From Thermodesulfobacteriota bacterium (GTDB taxonomy: Bacteria; Desulfobacterota_D; UBA1144; Nemesobacterales; UBA2774), in NCBI GenBank assembly GCA_040754335.1, contig JBFMCV010000003.1, positions 483,356 through 547,355 on the forward strand: a DNA stretch of 64,000 nucleotides. Direction: 5' to 3'. Positions 53,622 to 62,466 of this stretch are shown piece after piece. A program made the translations under genes and the position numbers. The stretch's first letter is position 1; the number at the start of each line of letters is the position of its first letter. The notes under the pieces are model-generated. The model saw only the letters and a program-made list of their open reading frames with translations. It did not search any database and was not told the origin of the DNA.

Positions 53622-54977
53622 ATGAAGCTTCACTCGGAGCGGAAGCCCGGAAAAGAGCTATACATAAGCAGGATTATGTCGAGGTTCCTGGCGGCCGAGA
53701 AAAAATACAGCCCCATATTATTCTGGGCACTTATTGTCGGCATAATAACGGGGATAGTAGCTGCCCTCTTTCAGCTTTCGATAGAAAAAGTCCTGGATTC
53801 GAGGGAATTCCTGCTCGGGCTGCTTCCGCAAAATCAGGCGGCCCGGTTAATCGTTTCAGTGCTGTTCTCGGCCGTTCTCGTATTCATAGCCTTTCTGCTC
53901 GTAAGGAGGTTAGCCCCTGAGGCGAGCGGGAGCGGAGTGCACGAAATTGAAGGCGCGCTCGACGAGGTAAGGCCGATAAGATGGAAGAACGTTCTCCCCG
54001 TCAAGTTCATCGGAGGGGCGCTGTCTCTCGGAGGAGGGATGGTCCTCGGAAGGGAGGGACCGACGATACACATGGGGGGCAACATAGGCAAGATGGTCGC
54101 CGATCTTTTCAAAGCGGCCAGGGAAGACACTCACGCGCTTATAGCGGCAGGCGCGGGCGCCGGGCTGACGGCCGCGTTTAACGCCCCGCTTGCGGGCATA
54201 CTCTTCGTATTCGAGGAGATGCGTCCCGAATTCAGATACAACTTCCTCTCCGTCCAATCGGTGATCATAGCTTCGGCGGCCTCGGACATCGCCCTCCGCT
54301 CGATAATGGGACAGGGCCCGGATATAGAAATGGCGATGCTCCCCCCTCCGCCGCTTACCTCCCTATGGTTATTCGTCATATTCGGGTTCCTCTTCGGCAT
54401 ACTCGGCGTCGTTTTCAACTTTTTCCTCATAAGGACGCTCGACTATTTTTCGAGCCTGAAAGGCCCGGCATTCACTCTTACCGGACTCTACGTAGGGGGG
54501 TTCATTGGGTTAGTCGCTTGGCTTTATCCCGATATGGCAGGCGGAGGATACGTAGTCATTCCCGAGGCTATTTCGGGCGTAATCCCCGTTACGATGCTCA
54601 TACTCCTTTTCTTCGCTCGCTTCGGGACGACGATGATAAGCTACGGCTCAGGGGCGCCGGGCGGCATATTCGCGCCGATGCTGGCTCTCGGGACTCTATT
54701 CGGCATGTGGTACGGCAACGTCGCGGTCGGCTTCCTCCCCGCGCTCGATATTAAACCCGAGCTGTTCGCGGTAGCCGGTATGGCCGCCCTCTTCTGCGCC
54801 ACTGTAAGGGCGCCGCTCACGGGCATAGCGATCACGATAGAGATGACGGGGAATTACTTCCTGATTCTCCCTCTTATAATCACATGCCTCACCGCAACGC
54901 TAGTCGCGGAGGGACTCGGAGGGAAGCCCGTTTACACGCTTCTCCTGAAACGAACACTCAGTCTCGCGAGGAAATAA
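53622..54977 (+). CDS. clcA: ClC-type H+/Cl- exchange transporter
   Basis: A 451-residue inner-membrane antiporter. The ClC selectivity motifs are GSGVHEIEG (normally GSGIP), GREGPTIHMGG with the gating glutamate, and GAPGGIFAPML (GxFxP). The internal proton glutamate is present in FEEMRPEF, which argues for an exchanger and not a channel. No C-terminal CBS domains are present. GGAGG lies about 7 bases before ATG 53622. It is a single gene, convergent with gshA. The likely role is acid-stress chloride/proton exchange. Confidence 0.93.
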   Translation: MKLHSERKPGKELYISRIMSRFLAAEKKYSPILFWALIVGIITGIVAALFQLSIEKVLDSREFLLGLLPQNQAARLIVSVLFSAVLVFIAFLLVRRLAPEASGSGVHEIEGALDEVRPIRWKNVLPVKFIGGALSLGGGMVLGREGPTIHMGGNIGKMVADLFKAAREDTHALIAAGAGAGLTAAFNAPLAGILFVFEEMRPEFRYNFLSVQSVIIASAASDIALRSIMGQGPDIEMAMLPPPPLTSLWLFVIFGFLFGILGVVFNFFLIRTLDYFSSLKGPAFTLTGLYVGGFIGLVAWLYPDMAGGGYVVIPEAISGVIPVTMLILLFFARFGTTMISYGSGAPGGIFAPMLALGTLFGMWYGNVAVGFLPALDIKPELFAVAGMAALFCATVRAPLTGIAITIEMTGNYFLILPLIITCLTATLVAEGLGGKPVYTLLLKRTLSLARK

Positions 54978-55073
54978 AGCTGCCAAAGACAAGAAGTATC
55001 TTGTATGAAGGAAAACTAAAGAATAGACAAGTGAGACCGGCCATAGACGGTATAACGGAAAGGAATATTTAAA

Positions 55074-56336
55074 TCAGAGAGACTCTTCCTTACATCCCCC
55101 CTCCCTCAATATCTCCTCTATTTCGTACCCCGCGGCTATGCTCGCTATACACGATACAAGCTCGTGGGCGGGAGAGTATATCATGCTGCCTTCGCCTGCC
55201 CCTGCTTTATCTCCCTCTCCCTTCATCGGGGAGAACTCCATCCCTTTCGTGTTGAGATTCTCATGGTCGCTCTTCCCCTTGTTCAGTCTCAGGAAGCCGC
55301 CTGCCACTTTCGCCTCTATGAGATAGAATACGGGCTCGGCGGCCGCACCCGATTCCAGTTTGAGCACGGTCGGTATCCCTTCCTGGATCACGATATCCCT
55401 CACGGGCTTTCCACCCTTGCTCACCCTCATGCGCTTCCTGCCCTCGGCGTTGAGTCCGCGTATCTCGTCGCCGCTCGAGACGCTTATGACGGCCATGCCG
55501 TAAGTCCCGGAGTTGCTCTTGATGAACAAGTAGGGCTCCTCGGAAACCCCCTTATCTTTATAGACCTTTCTCAACCCCTCAAGCATCGAGTCCGCAACCG
55601 AAGCGGCCTTATCCCTGTCCCCCGGACTGTCGAAGTCGATGCCTTCCAGGGAAACCGTGTCAATCGAAATGATCCAGGGGTCTATGCCGATGAGCCCGGC
55701 GACCTCGCTGGCGAGCTTATTGTAATACTCGAAATGGACGCTTTTTCTCCTCGTGTGCCAGCCTATTTCCACAGGAGGCTCGACCGGCTGAATTATATCC
55801 TTCAGGGTTTTGGGGCATTTCTCCGAGAAATCATTATTTATGAGAAGCAGGTCCGGCGACATCCTGGATGTCAGTATACTGTGGCCATCTTTCATTACCT
55901 TGTACGCAACGACCTCTTCTCCGCTCTGAGACAGGAAGCTCGCCTTGTCCTGGCTGAAGTCGTCGCTCACTATGCCGACTTCCACCTCGTAATCGACTTT
56001 CTCGAGGATGGATTTAAGCACGAAGATGTTCTCCCAGTAAAAGGGGTTCCTCGTATGGAGCTCGGGGATGATGAGGATTTTCCTGACCTTCGGGTACTTG
56101 CGGAGGAAATAGTCCTTGAAGAGCCCGGATGCACGGTCCCTGAAAGGCTGAGACAGGTTATTAAACCCGGCGGGGAAAATATTCGTGTCTACGGGAGCGA
56201 TCTTGTGACCGGATACCCTGACATCGACCGAGGAGTAGAGCGGTATGAATTCCTTTTCCGCTTTTCCCCCGACCCAGGACACTATCTTATCCCTGTTTTC
56301 AGATATCCTGATGTTTAATTCATCGAGATGCCACAT
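55074..56336 (-). CDS. gshA: Glutamate-cysteine ligase, ferrooxidans type
   Basis: A 420-residue enzyme of the GshA_ferroox family, an ATP-grasp-like group unrelated to E. coli GshA, making gamma-glutamylcysteine. Recognisable blocks are PLYSSVDVRVSGHKIAPVDTN, FPAGFNNLSQPFRDRA (early), GWHTRRKSVHFEYYNKLA, IDPWIISIDT, KSNSGTYGMAVISV and VFYLIEAKVAGGFLRLN. The ATG at 56336 has AAGGA 12 bases upstream and follows the RDD gene stop by 7 bases. No gshB is adjacent. Identification is from memory of the family motifs, not a search. Alternatives within the ATP-grasp superfamily are unlikely given the motif order. Confidence 0.85.
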   Translation of the reverse strand: MWHLDELNIRISENRDKIVSWVGGKAEKEFIPLYSSVDVRVSGHKIAPVDTNIFPAGFNNLSQPFRDRASGLFKDYFLRKYPKVRKILIIPELHTRNPFYWENIFVLKSILEKVDYEVEVGIVSDDFSQDKASFLSQSGEEVVAYKVMKDGHSILTSRMSPDLLLINNDFSEKCPKTLKDIIQPVEPPVEIGWHTRRKSVHFEYYNKLASEVAGLIGIDPWIISIDTVSLEGIDFDSPGDRDKAASVADSMLEGLRKVYKDKGVSEEPYLFIKSNSGTYGMAVISVSSGDEIRGLNAEGRKRMRVSKGGKPVRDIVIQEGIPTVLKLESGAAAEPVFYLIEAKVAGGFLRLNKGKSDHENLNTKGMEFSPMKGEGDKAGAGEGSMIYSPAHELVSCIASIAAGYEIEEILREGGCKEESL

Positions 56337-56343
56337 CACTCGC

Positions 56344-57276
56344 TCAATCCTTTACGACGTACGTGCCGGCGATTTTGTCGTGCCACGTCTGGCACTCGGA
56401 ATCGACCAAAAACCACAAAAATCCGGCGAACAAAAAAGCACCCGAAATGTAATACCCGACCCATCTCACGAACGATTCCCAAAGCCCCACCCCCTCGCCT
56501 TCGCTGTTCATCAATTTTATACCCATAACCGTCTTTCCCACGGTTTTGCCCCCGTACCCGTGAAAAAATACGAAATACGTGGACGAGAGAAGGAAGAGCA
56601 CCGCGTAGAGCGGCTGAATTATATTCCCCGAGCCGTAAGCCCCGAAATCGAAACCGTACACGACGAAGAGACCTGCGAATACCGCGAGCAGCGCGATCAG
56701 GGAAACGATCAAGATATCTATGATCAGGGCCAGAGCACGCGATACGAAGCCGGCGAGATTATATACGTCCGTGTCCCGCGCATAAGATTCCGCTCCCTTA
56801 TCCCCATACGGTTCGTAATACGCGTCGCCGCCCTCAATAAAAGCGAACGGGTCGTTATGGGTATCCGATGTATCCCTTTCCTTGAGCGGCGCCTTATACG
56901 AAGCGCCGGGGGATAAATCCTGAGGCCGTTCTCCCCCGTATTTTCCCGCTTCAACGTCTTTAGAGGCGGGAAACAGCTCATAAGATTCAGCAGGCGGACC
57001 ATCGGCGCGGGCAGACGTCCGCCTCCGGCCGGAAGGGCCGGGCTTACCGGATTCCGTGCGGAGCGGCGCATCCGCATCCCTTATAGGTATGTCCAGGAAC
57101 AATTCGCCGGTCAGAGGGTCGCCGGACGGCTTTTCCGACCGCCCCCGGGATTTCCTGCCTGCCTTTTTCCCGGTCTCCTGCGTGAGCGGGGCAGTACCTG
57201 TATAGAGCGGGAATCCGCATTTTTTACAGTGTTCGAGATGGTCAAAACTGTTGTATCCGCACGACGGGCATTTCAT
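56344..57276 (-). CDS. RDD-domain membrane protein with N-terminal zinc ribbon
   Basis: A 310-residue protein. The first 25 residues are a zinc ribbon (MKCPSCGYNSFDHLEHCKKCG has two CxxC pairs). A low-complexity, charged, proline- and glycine-rich linker (about 30-165) leads to an RDD domain (about 170-310) with three TM helices, including the family Arg/Asp positions (SRALALIIDILI), GGKTVGKTVMGIKL and a C-terminal FLWFLVDSECQTWHDK. RDD proteins have been linked to transport or ion exchange, but this one is of unknown role. It is directly upstream of gshA on the same strand. A strong terminator precedes it, so it starts its own transcript. Confidence 0.85.
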   Translation of the reverse strand: MKCPSCGYNSFDHLEHCKKCGFPLYTGTAPLTQETGKKAGRKSRGRSEKPSGDPLTGELFLDIPIRDADAPLRTESGKPGPSGRRRTSARADGPPAESYELFPASKDVEAGKYGGERPQDLSPGASYKAPLKERDTSDTHNDPFAFIEGGDAYYEPYGDKGAESYARDTDVYNLAGFVSRALALIIDILIVSLIALLAVFAGLFVVYGFDFGAYGSGNIIQPLYAVLFLLSSTYFVFFHGYGGKTVGKTVMGIKLMNSEGEGVGLWESFVRWVGYYISGAFLFAGFLWFLVDSECQTWHDKIAGTYVVKD

Positions 57277-57321
57277 CGGTGTCAGCAGCAGAATAGATTA
57301 TCGAAAAAAAACATCACTCAC

Positions 57322-57393
57322 AAAAAAATGCGCCCTAACCCGATCAATCAGACTATTCGCGCTGATATGCACATCGAACCGGGATAGGGCGCA
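57322..57393 (-). terminator. Strong intrinsic terminator of the Dsb-like gene
   Basis: On the minus strand the arms TGCGCCCTATCCCG (57393-57380) and CGGGTTAGGGCGCA (57342-57329) pair over 14 bp with a single mismatch. They are separated by a 37-base loop and followed by seven T (57328-57322). It lies 23 bases after the stop at 57416. Confidence 0.85.
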
Positions 57394-57415
57394 GCAGAAT
57401 CTATTTCGTACAGTA

Positions 57416-58540
57416 TCAGGATCCTTCCGAAAGCTGTATTTCAATTGCTGACTTAAGTCCTTCCGGATTGGCGCCGGGGACTATCATACCGTTCACGACG
57501 AAAGTCGGTGTGGACTGCACGCCGACCGATGTAGCCTCTTTCATCTGATTTTCGACTTCAGCCTGTACTTCTTTCGAGCCAAGGCACGCATTGAACTTCT
57601 TTGTATCGAGCCCGACCTCTTTCGCGTACTGGTTGAATTTCTCCTTCGAGTTTTCGAGCGTTATATCCTTCTGGCTGTCGAAAAGCTTGTCATGGAAGGC
57701 CCAGAATTTATCATTACCCTGTTGATATGCGCACACGGAGGCGATAGCCGCAGGCATAGCCCAGTTATGGTTCTTGAGGGGCAGCTGCTTGTAAGCGATT
57801 TTGACCTTGCCGTTGTATTCCTTAAGGATCTGAGGGAGCATGTCCTTACCCCTCTTGCAGAAAGGACACTGAAAATCGGAATACTCCACTATGACCACCT
57901 TGGCGTTCTCGGCACCCTTCACGGGCACGTCTTTGAGCGATATCTTTTCCATTACTTCTTTGTGCGGGTCGACGGTCGTGTCGTATATCTCGGACCCGAG
58001 AACAAGGTACTTGCCGTCGGCGCTGATGAAGACAGGGACGGTCTGACGGCCTCCCATCGTAAAGGAGCCCTCGTTGAAACCGGCAATCTTGGAATCCTTG
58101 AATTTGGAGACGTCTATAATCTCGTTGTTGATGATAAGAAACTTCCCGTCGGTCGTCATGAGAACCGGGAACTCCCCCCTCGGTAACGGTATGGCGCCCT
58201 GCTTGATGTTCTTGATAGGTGTTACTTTAAAATCCGCCGTATTCACCATGTTGCCCATCAGAAGATACTTCCCGTCCTCGCTCATCACAAAGGCGACTTC
58301 CTGCGACCCCTGGGAGGTATTGATAACGATCGTTCCCTTCTTAAGGCCTTTTATTGAGCTCGCCTCGAATCCCTTAATCTCTATGACCGCGTCAGGTGAT
58401 AGGTTTGCGCCGAAATTTTTCTTGAAGAACGACTGGAGTCGCGCGGTTTCCTCCTTCGATATTTGCTGGCCGAACGCCTGGCTGCCTACAATTATGAACG
58501 CTATTGTAAGTAGTGCCGAAGTCAAAAATTTAAACTTCAT
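57416..58540 (-). CDS. Secreted DsbC/DsbG-like thiol:disulfide protein with repeated N-terminal modules
   Basis: A 374-residue exported protein with a signal peptide (1 to about 24, ending QAFGQQ). Residues about 205-374 are a thioredoxin-fold DsbA/DsbG domain with the active site CPFC (C225, C228) and a cis-proline in QSTPTF; a second cysteine (CLGSKE, near 307) is also present. Before it lie three related beta modules of about 43 residues, each holding a DGK(Y/F)L core (at about 89, 131 and 175), resembling the DsbC/DsbG dimerisation domain but multiplied. It should act in the periplasm on disulfides. A good promoter and terminator make it monocistronic. Confidence 0.88.
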   Translation of the reverse strand: MKFKFLTSALLTIAFIIVGSQAFGQQISKEETARLQSFFKKNFGANLSPDAVIEIKGFEASSIKGLKKGTIVINTSQGSQEVAFVMSEDGKYLLMGNMVNTADFKVTPIKNIKQGAIPLPRGEFPVLMTTDGKFLIINNEIIDVSKFKDSKIAGFNEGSFTMGGRQTVPVFISADGKYLVLGSEIYDTTVDPHKEVMEKISLKDVPVKGAENAKVVIVEYSDFQCPFCKRGKDMLPQILKEYNGKVKIAYKQLPLKNHNWAMPAAIASVCAYQQGNDKFWAFHDKLFDSQKDITLENSKEKFNQYAKEVGLDTKKFNACLGSKEVQAEVENQMKEATSVGVQSTPTFVVNGMIVPGANPEGLKSAIEIQLSEGS

Positions 58541-58569
58541 ACATGCCTCCTTGGTTTTGGTTAGGTAAA

Positions 58570-58597
58570 ACTATACCACTGAATGTTAAGAAAGCAA
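58570..58597 (-). promoter_or_regulatory. Promoter of the Dsb-like gene
   Basis: On the minus strand TTGCTT (58597-58592), a 16-bp spacer and TATAGT (58575-58570), about 30 bases before the ATG. AAGGAGG follows the promoter as ribosome site. Confidence 0.55.
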
Positions 58598-58653
58598 CAT
58601 AATCTACGCCGGCCAAAAATAGACGCTACTATCCATAAACATTCAATTTTCAT

Positions 58654-59946
58654 TCATGAAAACACCCTTTCGAATATCCGGTCCACGTTCCTGAGATCCG
58701 CGGTTACGTCAAAACATTCCGTAATTTCCTCTTTAGTTAACAATCCGGTTACTTCACGGTCGCCGAGCAGGAGCTCGCGGAAATCGGCCTTCTCCTTCCA
58801 GGTCTTCATTGCGTTACGCTGAACGAGCTTGTACGCCTCCTCTCTCGATATACCCTTTCCAACGAGCTTCAACAGCACCTTCTGTGAGAAGATCAGGCCG
58901 CGCGTGAGCCAAATGTTCTTTTCCATGTTCTCCGGATAGACCTGAAGCCCTTCCAGTAGAAAGCTAAGCCTCGCGAGCATGAAATCAAGCAGGATCGTGC
59001 TGTCAGGTCCTATCACACGCTCGACAGAAGAGTGACTGATATCGCGCTCGTGCCAGAGCGGTATGTTTTCGAGCGCCGAAACGGAGTAAGAGCGCACGAG
59101 ACGGGCGAGCCCGCACAGATTTTCCGAAAGCACGGGGTTCCTTTTATGGGGCATCGCGGACGAGCCCTTCTGCCCTTCCGTAAACGGCTCTTCGAGCTCG
59201 AGCACCTCCGTCCTCTGAAAATGCCTTATTTCGAGGGCAATTTTTTCGATAGTCGACGCTATTATGGAAAGAGTGAGGAAATATTCGGCGTGTATATCAC
59301 GCTGTATTATCTGTGTCGATATCGGGGCAGGCTTAAGACGGAGGCGTCTGCAGGCGTCTTCCTCGATCTCAGGCGGGACGTTCGCGAAAGTACCCACCGC
59401 CCCCGATATCTTGCCGACGCTGATGACGTCCTTCGCCCGTTTCATCCGCTCGAGGTTCCGTTTCATTTCGTCGTACCAGAGCGCGAAAACGAGCCCGAGC
59501 GTCTTGGGCTCGGCATGTACGCCGTGCGTCCTCCCGATCAAGGGCGTCATTTTATATCTATGCGCCTGTTTTTTCAGTATTTTAATCACAGCTTCAAGGT
59601 CCTTTATGATTATCAGGGCCGCGTCCCTCAGCTGAAGCGCTAGAGCGGTGTCGAGGACGTCCGACGACGTCAGGCCGAGATGTATATACCTCGAATCCTT
59701 ACCCACGTGCTCGGATACCGACGTCAGGAACGAAATAACGTCGTGCTTGAGCTCTTTTTCGAGCTCGTTTATCCTCGCGACGTCGAAGCCTGCCCTCTTT
59801 TTTATCGCCACTACGGCCTTTTTCGGTATCTTCCCGTATCTGGCCCACGCCTCGCATACCGCTATCTCCACCCGGAGCCAGTTAGCGTACTTGGCCTCTT
59901 CGGTCCATACGGAGGACATCTCGGGTCTTGAATATCTCGGAATCAA
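58654..59946 (-). CDS. purB: Adenylosuccinate lyase
   Basis: PurB catalyses two fumarate-releasing steps of purine synthesis. The 430-residue product begins MIPRYSRPEMSSVWTEEAKY and has HLGLTSSDVLDTALAL, RTHGVHAEPKTLG and the signature loop GSSAMPHKRNPVLSE. It starts at TTG 59946, overlapping the MBL gene stop by 4 bases (TTGA), so translation is coupled. Length is typical for the bacterial short form. Confidence 0.97.
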   Translation of the reverse strand: MIPRYSRPEMSSVWTEEAKYANWLRVEIAVCEAWARYGKIPKKAVVAIKKRAGFDVARINELEKELKHDVISFLTSVSEHVGKDSRYIHLGLTSSDVLDTALALQLRDAALIIIKDLEAVIKILKKQAHRYKMTPLIGRTHGVHAEPKTLGLVFALWYDEMKRNLERMKRAKDVISVGKISGAVGTFANVPPEIEEDACRRLRLKPAPISTQIIQRDIHAEYFLTLSIIASTIEKIALEIRHFQRTEVLELEEPFTEGQKGSSAMPHKRNPVLSENLCGLARLVRSYSVSALENIPLWHERDISHSSVERVIGPDSTILLDFMLARLSFLLEGLQVYPENMEKNIWLTRGLIFSQKVLLKLVGKGISREEAYKLVQRNAMKTWKEKADFRELLLGDREVTGLLTKEEITECFDVTADLRNVDRIFERVFS

Positions 59947-60701
59947 ATCGACAACACCTCTCCCAATGTTTTTCTAGGGGCGACTGAGATTTGCACCCCC
60001 GACGCCTGCCCGTTTTTCCTAAGCGCGCTCGATGCGGACTCAAAGGCGACTTCGGGCCTGTTGTTCACCTGGCTCAGATGGGCGAGCACTACGTGCCTGA
60101 GCCCGCCGTGCACGAGATCCGAGAGCAGCTCCGAAGCCTGGTTATTCGAAAGATGTCCCAGACGCCCCCTGATCCTCTGCTTGAGGTCCCAGGGATAGTG
60201 GCTGTAGAGCAGTATATCGTTATCGTGGTTGAATTCGATCACGAGAGCGTTCGATCCCCTGAGCCTCTCCCTGACGAGCGCCGTAACAGAGCCTATGTCC
60301 GTTACGACCCCTATTTTCTTCCCCTGGCCGGACTCTATGGAGAAGCCGACCGGGTCAAGCGCGTCGTGCGGCACCGAGAACGGCGTAATAAGCATGTCCC
60401 TTATCATAAATGAAGCATCGGTATCGAATTCCCTGAGAGAGCTCACCTTATTGGCCCAAAGATGCGTAGTGGCTCTCGCCACATGAACCGGCACACCGAT
60501 ATTCTGAAGGGCAGCCGTGTGGTCCGAATGCTCGTGAGTCACGATAACTGCATCGATATCGGAAAGTTCCACGTCCAGTTTCCTGAGCTTGAGAACGATC
60601 TGTCTGAGACTTATTCCCGCGTCGACCAGTATCCTAGTCTCCCCGGATTCTATATAAAGACAGTTCCCGGAACTGCCGCTTGCAAGTGTACAGATTCTCA
60701 T
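59943..60701 (-). CDS. MBL-fold metallohydrolase, YycJ/WalJ-like
   Basis: A 252-residue MBL-fold protein. The start MRICTLASGSSGNCLYIE, the metal motif VTHEHSDHTA (about 54-63), VVTDIGSVT and EFNHDNDILLYSHYPWDLKQRI in parts are characteristic of the YycJ/WalJ group, exonuclease-like proteins linked to DNA repair in Firmicutes. The Gram-positive WalK/WalR context is absent. It is co-transcribed with purB (4-base overlap). Its precise role in this organism is unknown. Confidence 0.88.
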   Translation of the reverse strand: MRICTLASGSSGNCLYIESGETRILVDAGISLRQIVLKLRKLDVELSDIDAVIVTHEHSDHTAALQNIGVPVHVARATTHLWANKVSSLREFDTDASFMIRDMLITPFSVPHDALDPVGFSIESGQGKKIGVVTDIGSVTALVRERLRGSNALVIEFNHDNDILLYSHYPWDLKQRIRGRLGHLSNNQASELLSDLVHGGLRHVVLAHLSQVNNRPEVAFESASSALRKNGQASGVQISVAPRKTLGEVLSI

Positions 60702-60835
60702 CGGTTAGCCGGTCTTATCCGTTTTGGAAGTTTAGTATGGATTATTATTTCACTATAAGTCAACACTATAATACGGCAGACGCTGAAAAGACCGGCCCGA
60801 TTCGCGACAGATGAAGCAACTTTAACCGCAACTGC

Positions 60836-60858
60836 CATAAAGAGGCCCGAGGGGCCCC
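60836..60858 (-). terminator. Probable terminator of the processive GT2 gene
   Basis: On the minus strand GGGGCCC (60858-60852), loop CTC and GGGCCTC (60848-60842) form a 7-bp GC stem with one G-T pair, followed by TTTAT. The T-tract is weak. It lies about 30 bases after the stop at 60889. Confidence 0.5.
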
Positions 60859-60888
60859 GCTATTACGTCAAGTCTCAAACCGGCCGTA

Positions 60889-62430
60889 TTAAAAATCCTT
60901 CTCTCTCTGAAGCGCGGGCTCAGGGATGATCGCATTGATGTGCGGAGCCGCGCCCTTTTTGCCCGTACCGTGAAAGAACGAAAGAAGCCCCGTGTAAAGA
61001 AACCCGAACTGTATGAGGAGGAGGAACGGGACCCATCCCATGTGCCCCATGTATATTGCGAACACGGTCTGCAGAAAAAATAATACGCCGAAAACTATCT
61101 CTATTACCGCGGTCGCTTCTTTCGATGCTGCATAGCTCCTCGACCGCCAGTTGTCGCTCCTGGAGGTTACAGCGAACTTCGGCGTGCGCCTGAACTCGGA
61201 GCTTTTACCTAAAAGCGCTTCCAGCACGGCCTTCGAGTTATTCACAGCCATGCCGGCCCCTATCGATATCGCGAGCGGCACGTACTTGAGATACGGGAGC
61301 CAGTTCTTACCGTGCACCTCCCTCACCGTGATTATATAGAAAAGCACGAAGCTGAGTGTGCCCGCCGTGATGGCGAACACGTTCACGAATATGCCGCTGT
61401 CCCAGCCGATCCTGCTCCAGAAAAAACCCATCGGAAACATCAGCAGAAAGAGGACCAGGAGTAGGAGATACGAGATATTGCCGAAGAGGTGAAAGAAAGC
61501 CTCCGACTTGATCTTGAACGGCAGGTTCTTCCGCCTGAATATCTCCGGAAGTATCTTTAAAGCAGTTTGAACACCGCCCTTAGCCCACCTGTGCTGCTGT
61601 GATTTAAAGGCGTTCATATCCACCGGGAGCTCAGCATCCGCGGTCATATCCCGGAGGTAGACCAGCTTCCATCCGGCGAGCTGCGCCCTGTAGCTCAGGT
61701 CGAGGTCCTCGGTCAGCGTGTCGTGCTGCCACCCGCCCGAGGTTTCGATGCATTCTTTTCTCAACACTCCCGCCGTCCCGTTGAAATTAAAGAACATCCC
61801 GCCGTTATACCTCGACGTCTGCTCGATCATAAAATGCCCGTCGAGGAGTATCGCCTGAGCCTTTGTGAGCGTCGAGTAATCGAGATTAACGTGACCCCAC
61901 CTCACCTGGACCATGCCTACCTGGGGATCTGAGAAGAAATCAACCGTATTCCTGAGGAATTCCCTCGGGGGCAGGAAGTCCGCATCGAATACCGCGAGCA
62001 GCTCGCCCTTCGCTCTCTTGAGCCCTTCCCTGAGAGCCCCGGCCTTATAGCCCTCCCTTTCCGTCCTGTGTATATAGACGATATCGATACCCGATTCTCT
62101 GAACCGGTTTACACACCTGCTCGCGATTTCAACGGTCTTATCGGTCGAGTCGTCGAGCACCTGAATCTCGAGCAGCTCCCTCGGGTAGTCGATCTTGCAG
62201 ACCGAGGATATCAGCCTCTCGACCACGTACATTTCATTATAAATCGGGAGCTGAATTGTAACTGCCGGAAGGTTTTTATACGTGGAATGAGGTACGGGCT
62301 TCTTATCTTTGTTCCTGTTGTATAAATAGGTAAGGTAATACCGGTGCAGACCGAATATGCAGAGAAGCGTCAGCGTTACGGCATATAGGACAGTTACAAT
62401 TATCTTAGAAGTTAAAATAAAATATTCCAC
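60889..62430 (-). CDS. Processive glycosyltransferase family 2 (cellulose-synthase-like)
   Basis: A 513-residue membrane glycosyltransferase. One TM segment at the N-terminus (about 8-30) is followed by a GT2 catalytic domain with LPIYNEMYVVERLI, LDDSTDKT, the DxD FDADFLPP, the catalytic TEDLDLSYR and the processive QxxRW motif in QQHRWAKGG. Several TM helices follow (about 315-485). This layout matches CslA/BcsA-type synthases that extrude a polysaccharide. No PilZ domain is visible, so direct c-di-GMP control is unlikely. It starts at GTG 62430, 36 bases after dapL on the same strand. The polymer is unknown. Confidence 0.9.
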   Translation of the reverse strand: MEYFILTSKIIVTVLYAVTLTLLCIFGLHRYYLTYLYNRNKDKKPVPHSTYKNLPAVTIQLPIYNEMYVVERLISSVCKIDYPRELLEIQVLDDSTDKTVEIASRCVNRFRESGIDIVYIHRTEREGYKAGALREGLKRAKGELLAVFDADFLPPREFLRNTVDFFSDPQVGMVQVRWGHVNLDYSTLTKAQAILLDGHFMIEQTSRYNGGMFFNFNGTAGVLRKECIETSGGWQHDTLTEDLDLSYRAQLAGWKLVYLRDMTADAELPVDMNAFKSQQHRWAKGGVQTALKILPEIFRRKNLPFKIKSEAFFHLFGNISYLLLLVLFLLMFPMGFFWSRIGWDSGIFVNVFAITAGTLSFVLFYIITVREVHGKNWLPYLKYVPLAISIGAGMAVNNSKAVLEALLGKSSEFRRTPKFAVTSRSDNWRSRSYAASKEATAVIEIVFGVLFFLQTVFAIYMGHMGWVPFLLLIQFGFLYTGLLSFFHGTGKKGAAPHINAIIPEPALQREKDF

Positions 62431-62466
62431 TTCTCATTTCCCGCTGCCTTTTGCTTACGGGCAGGA

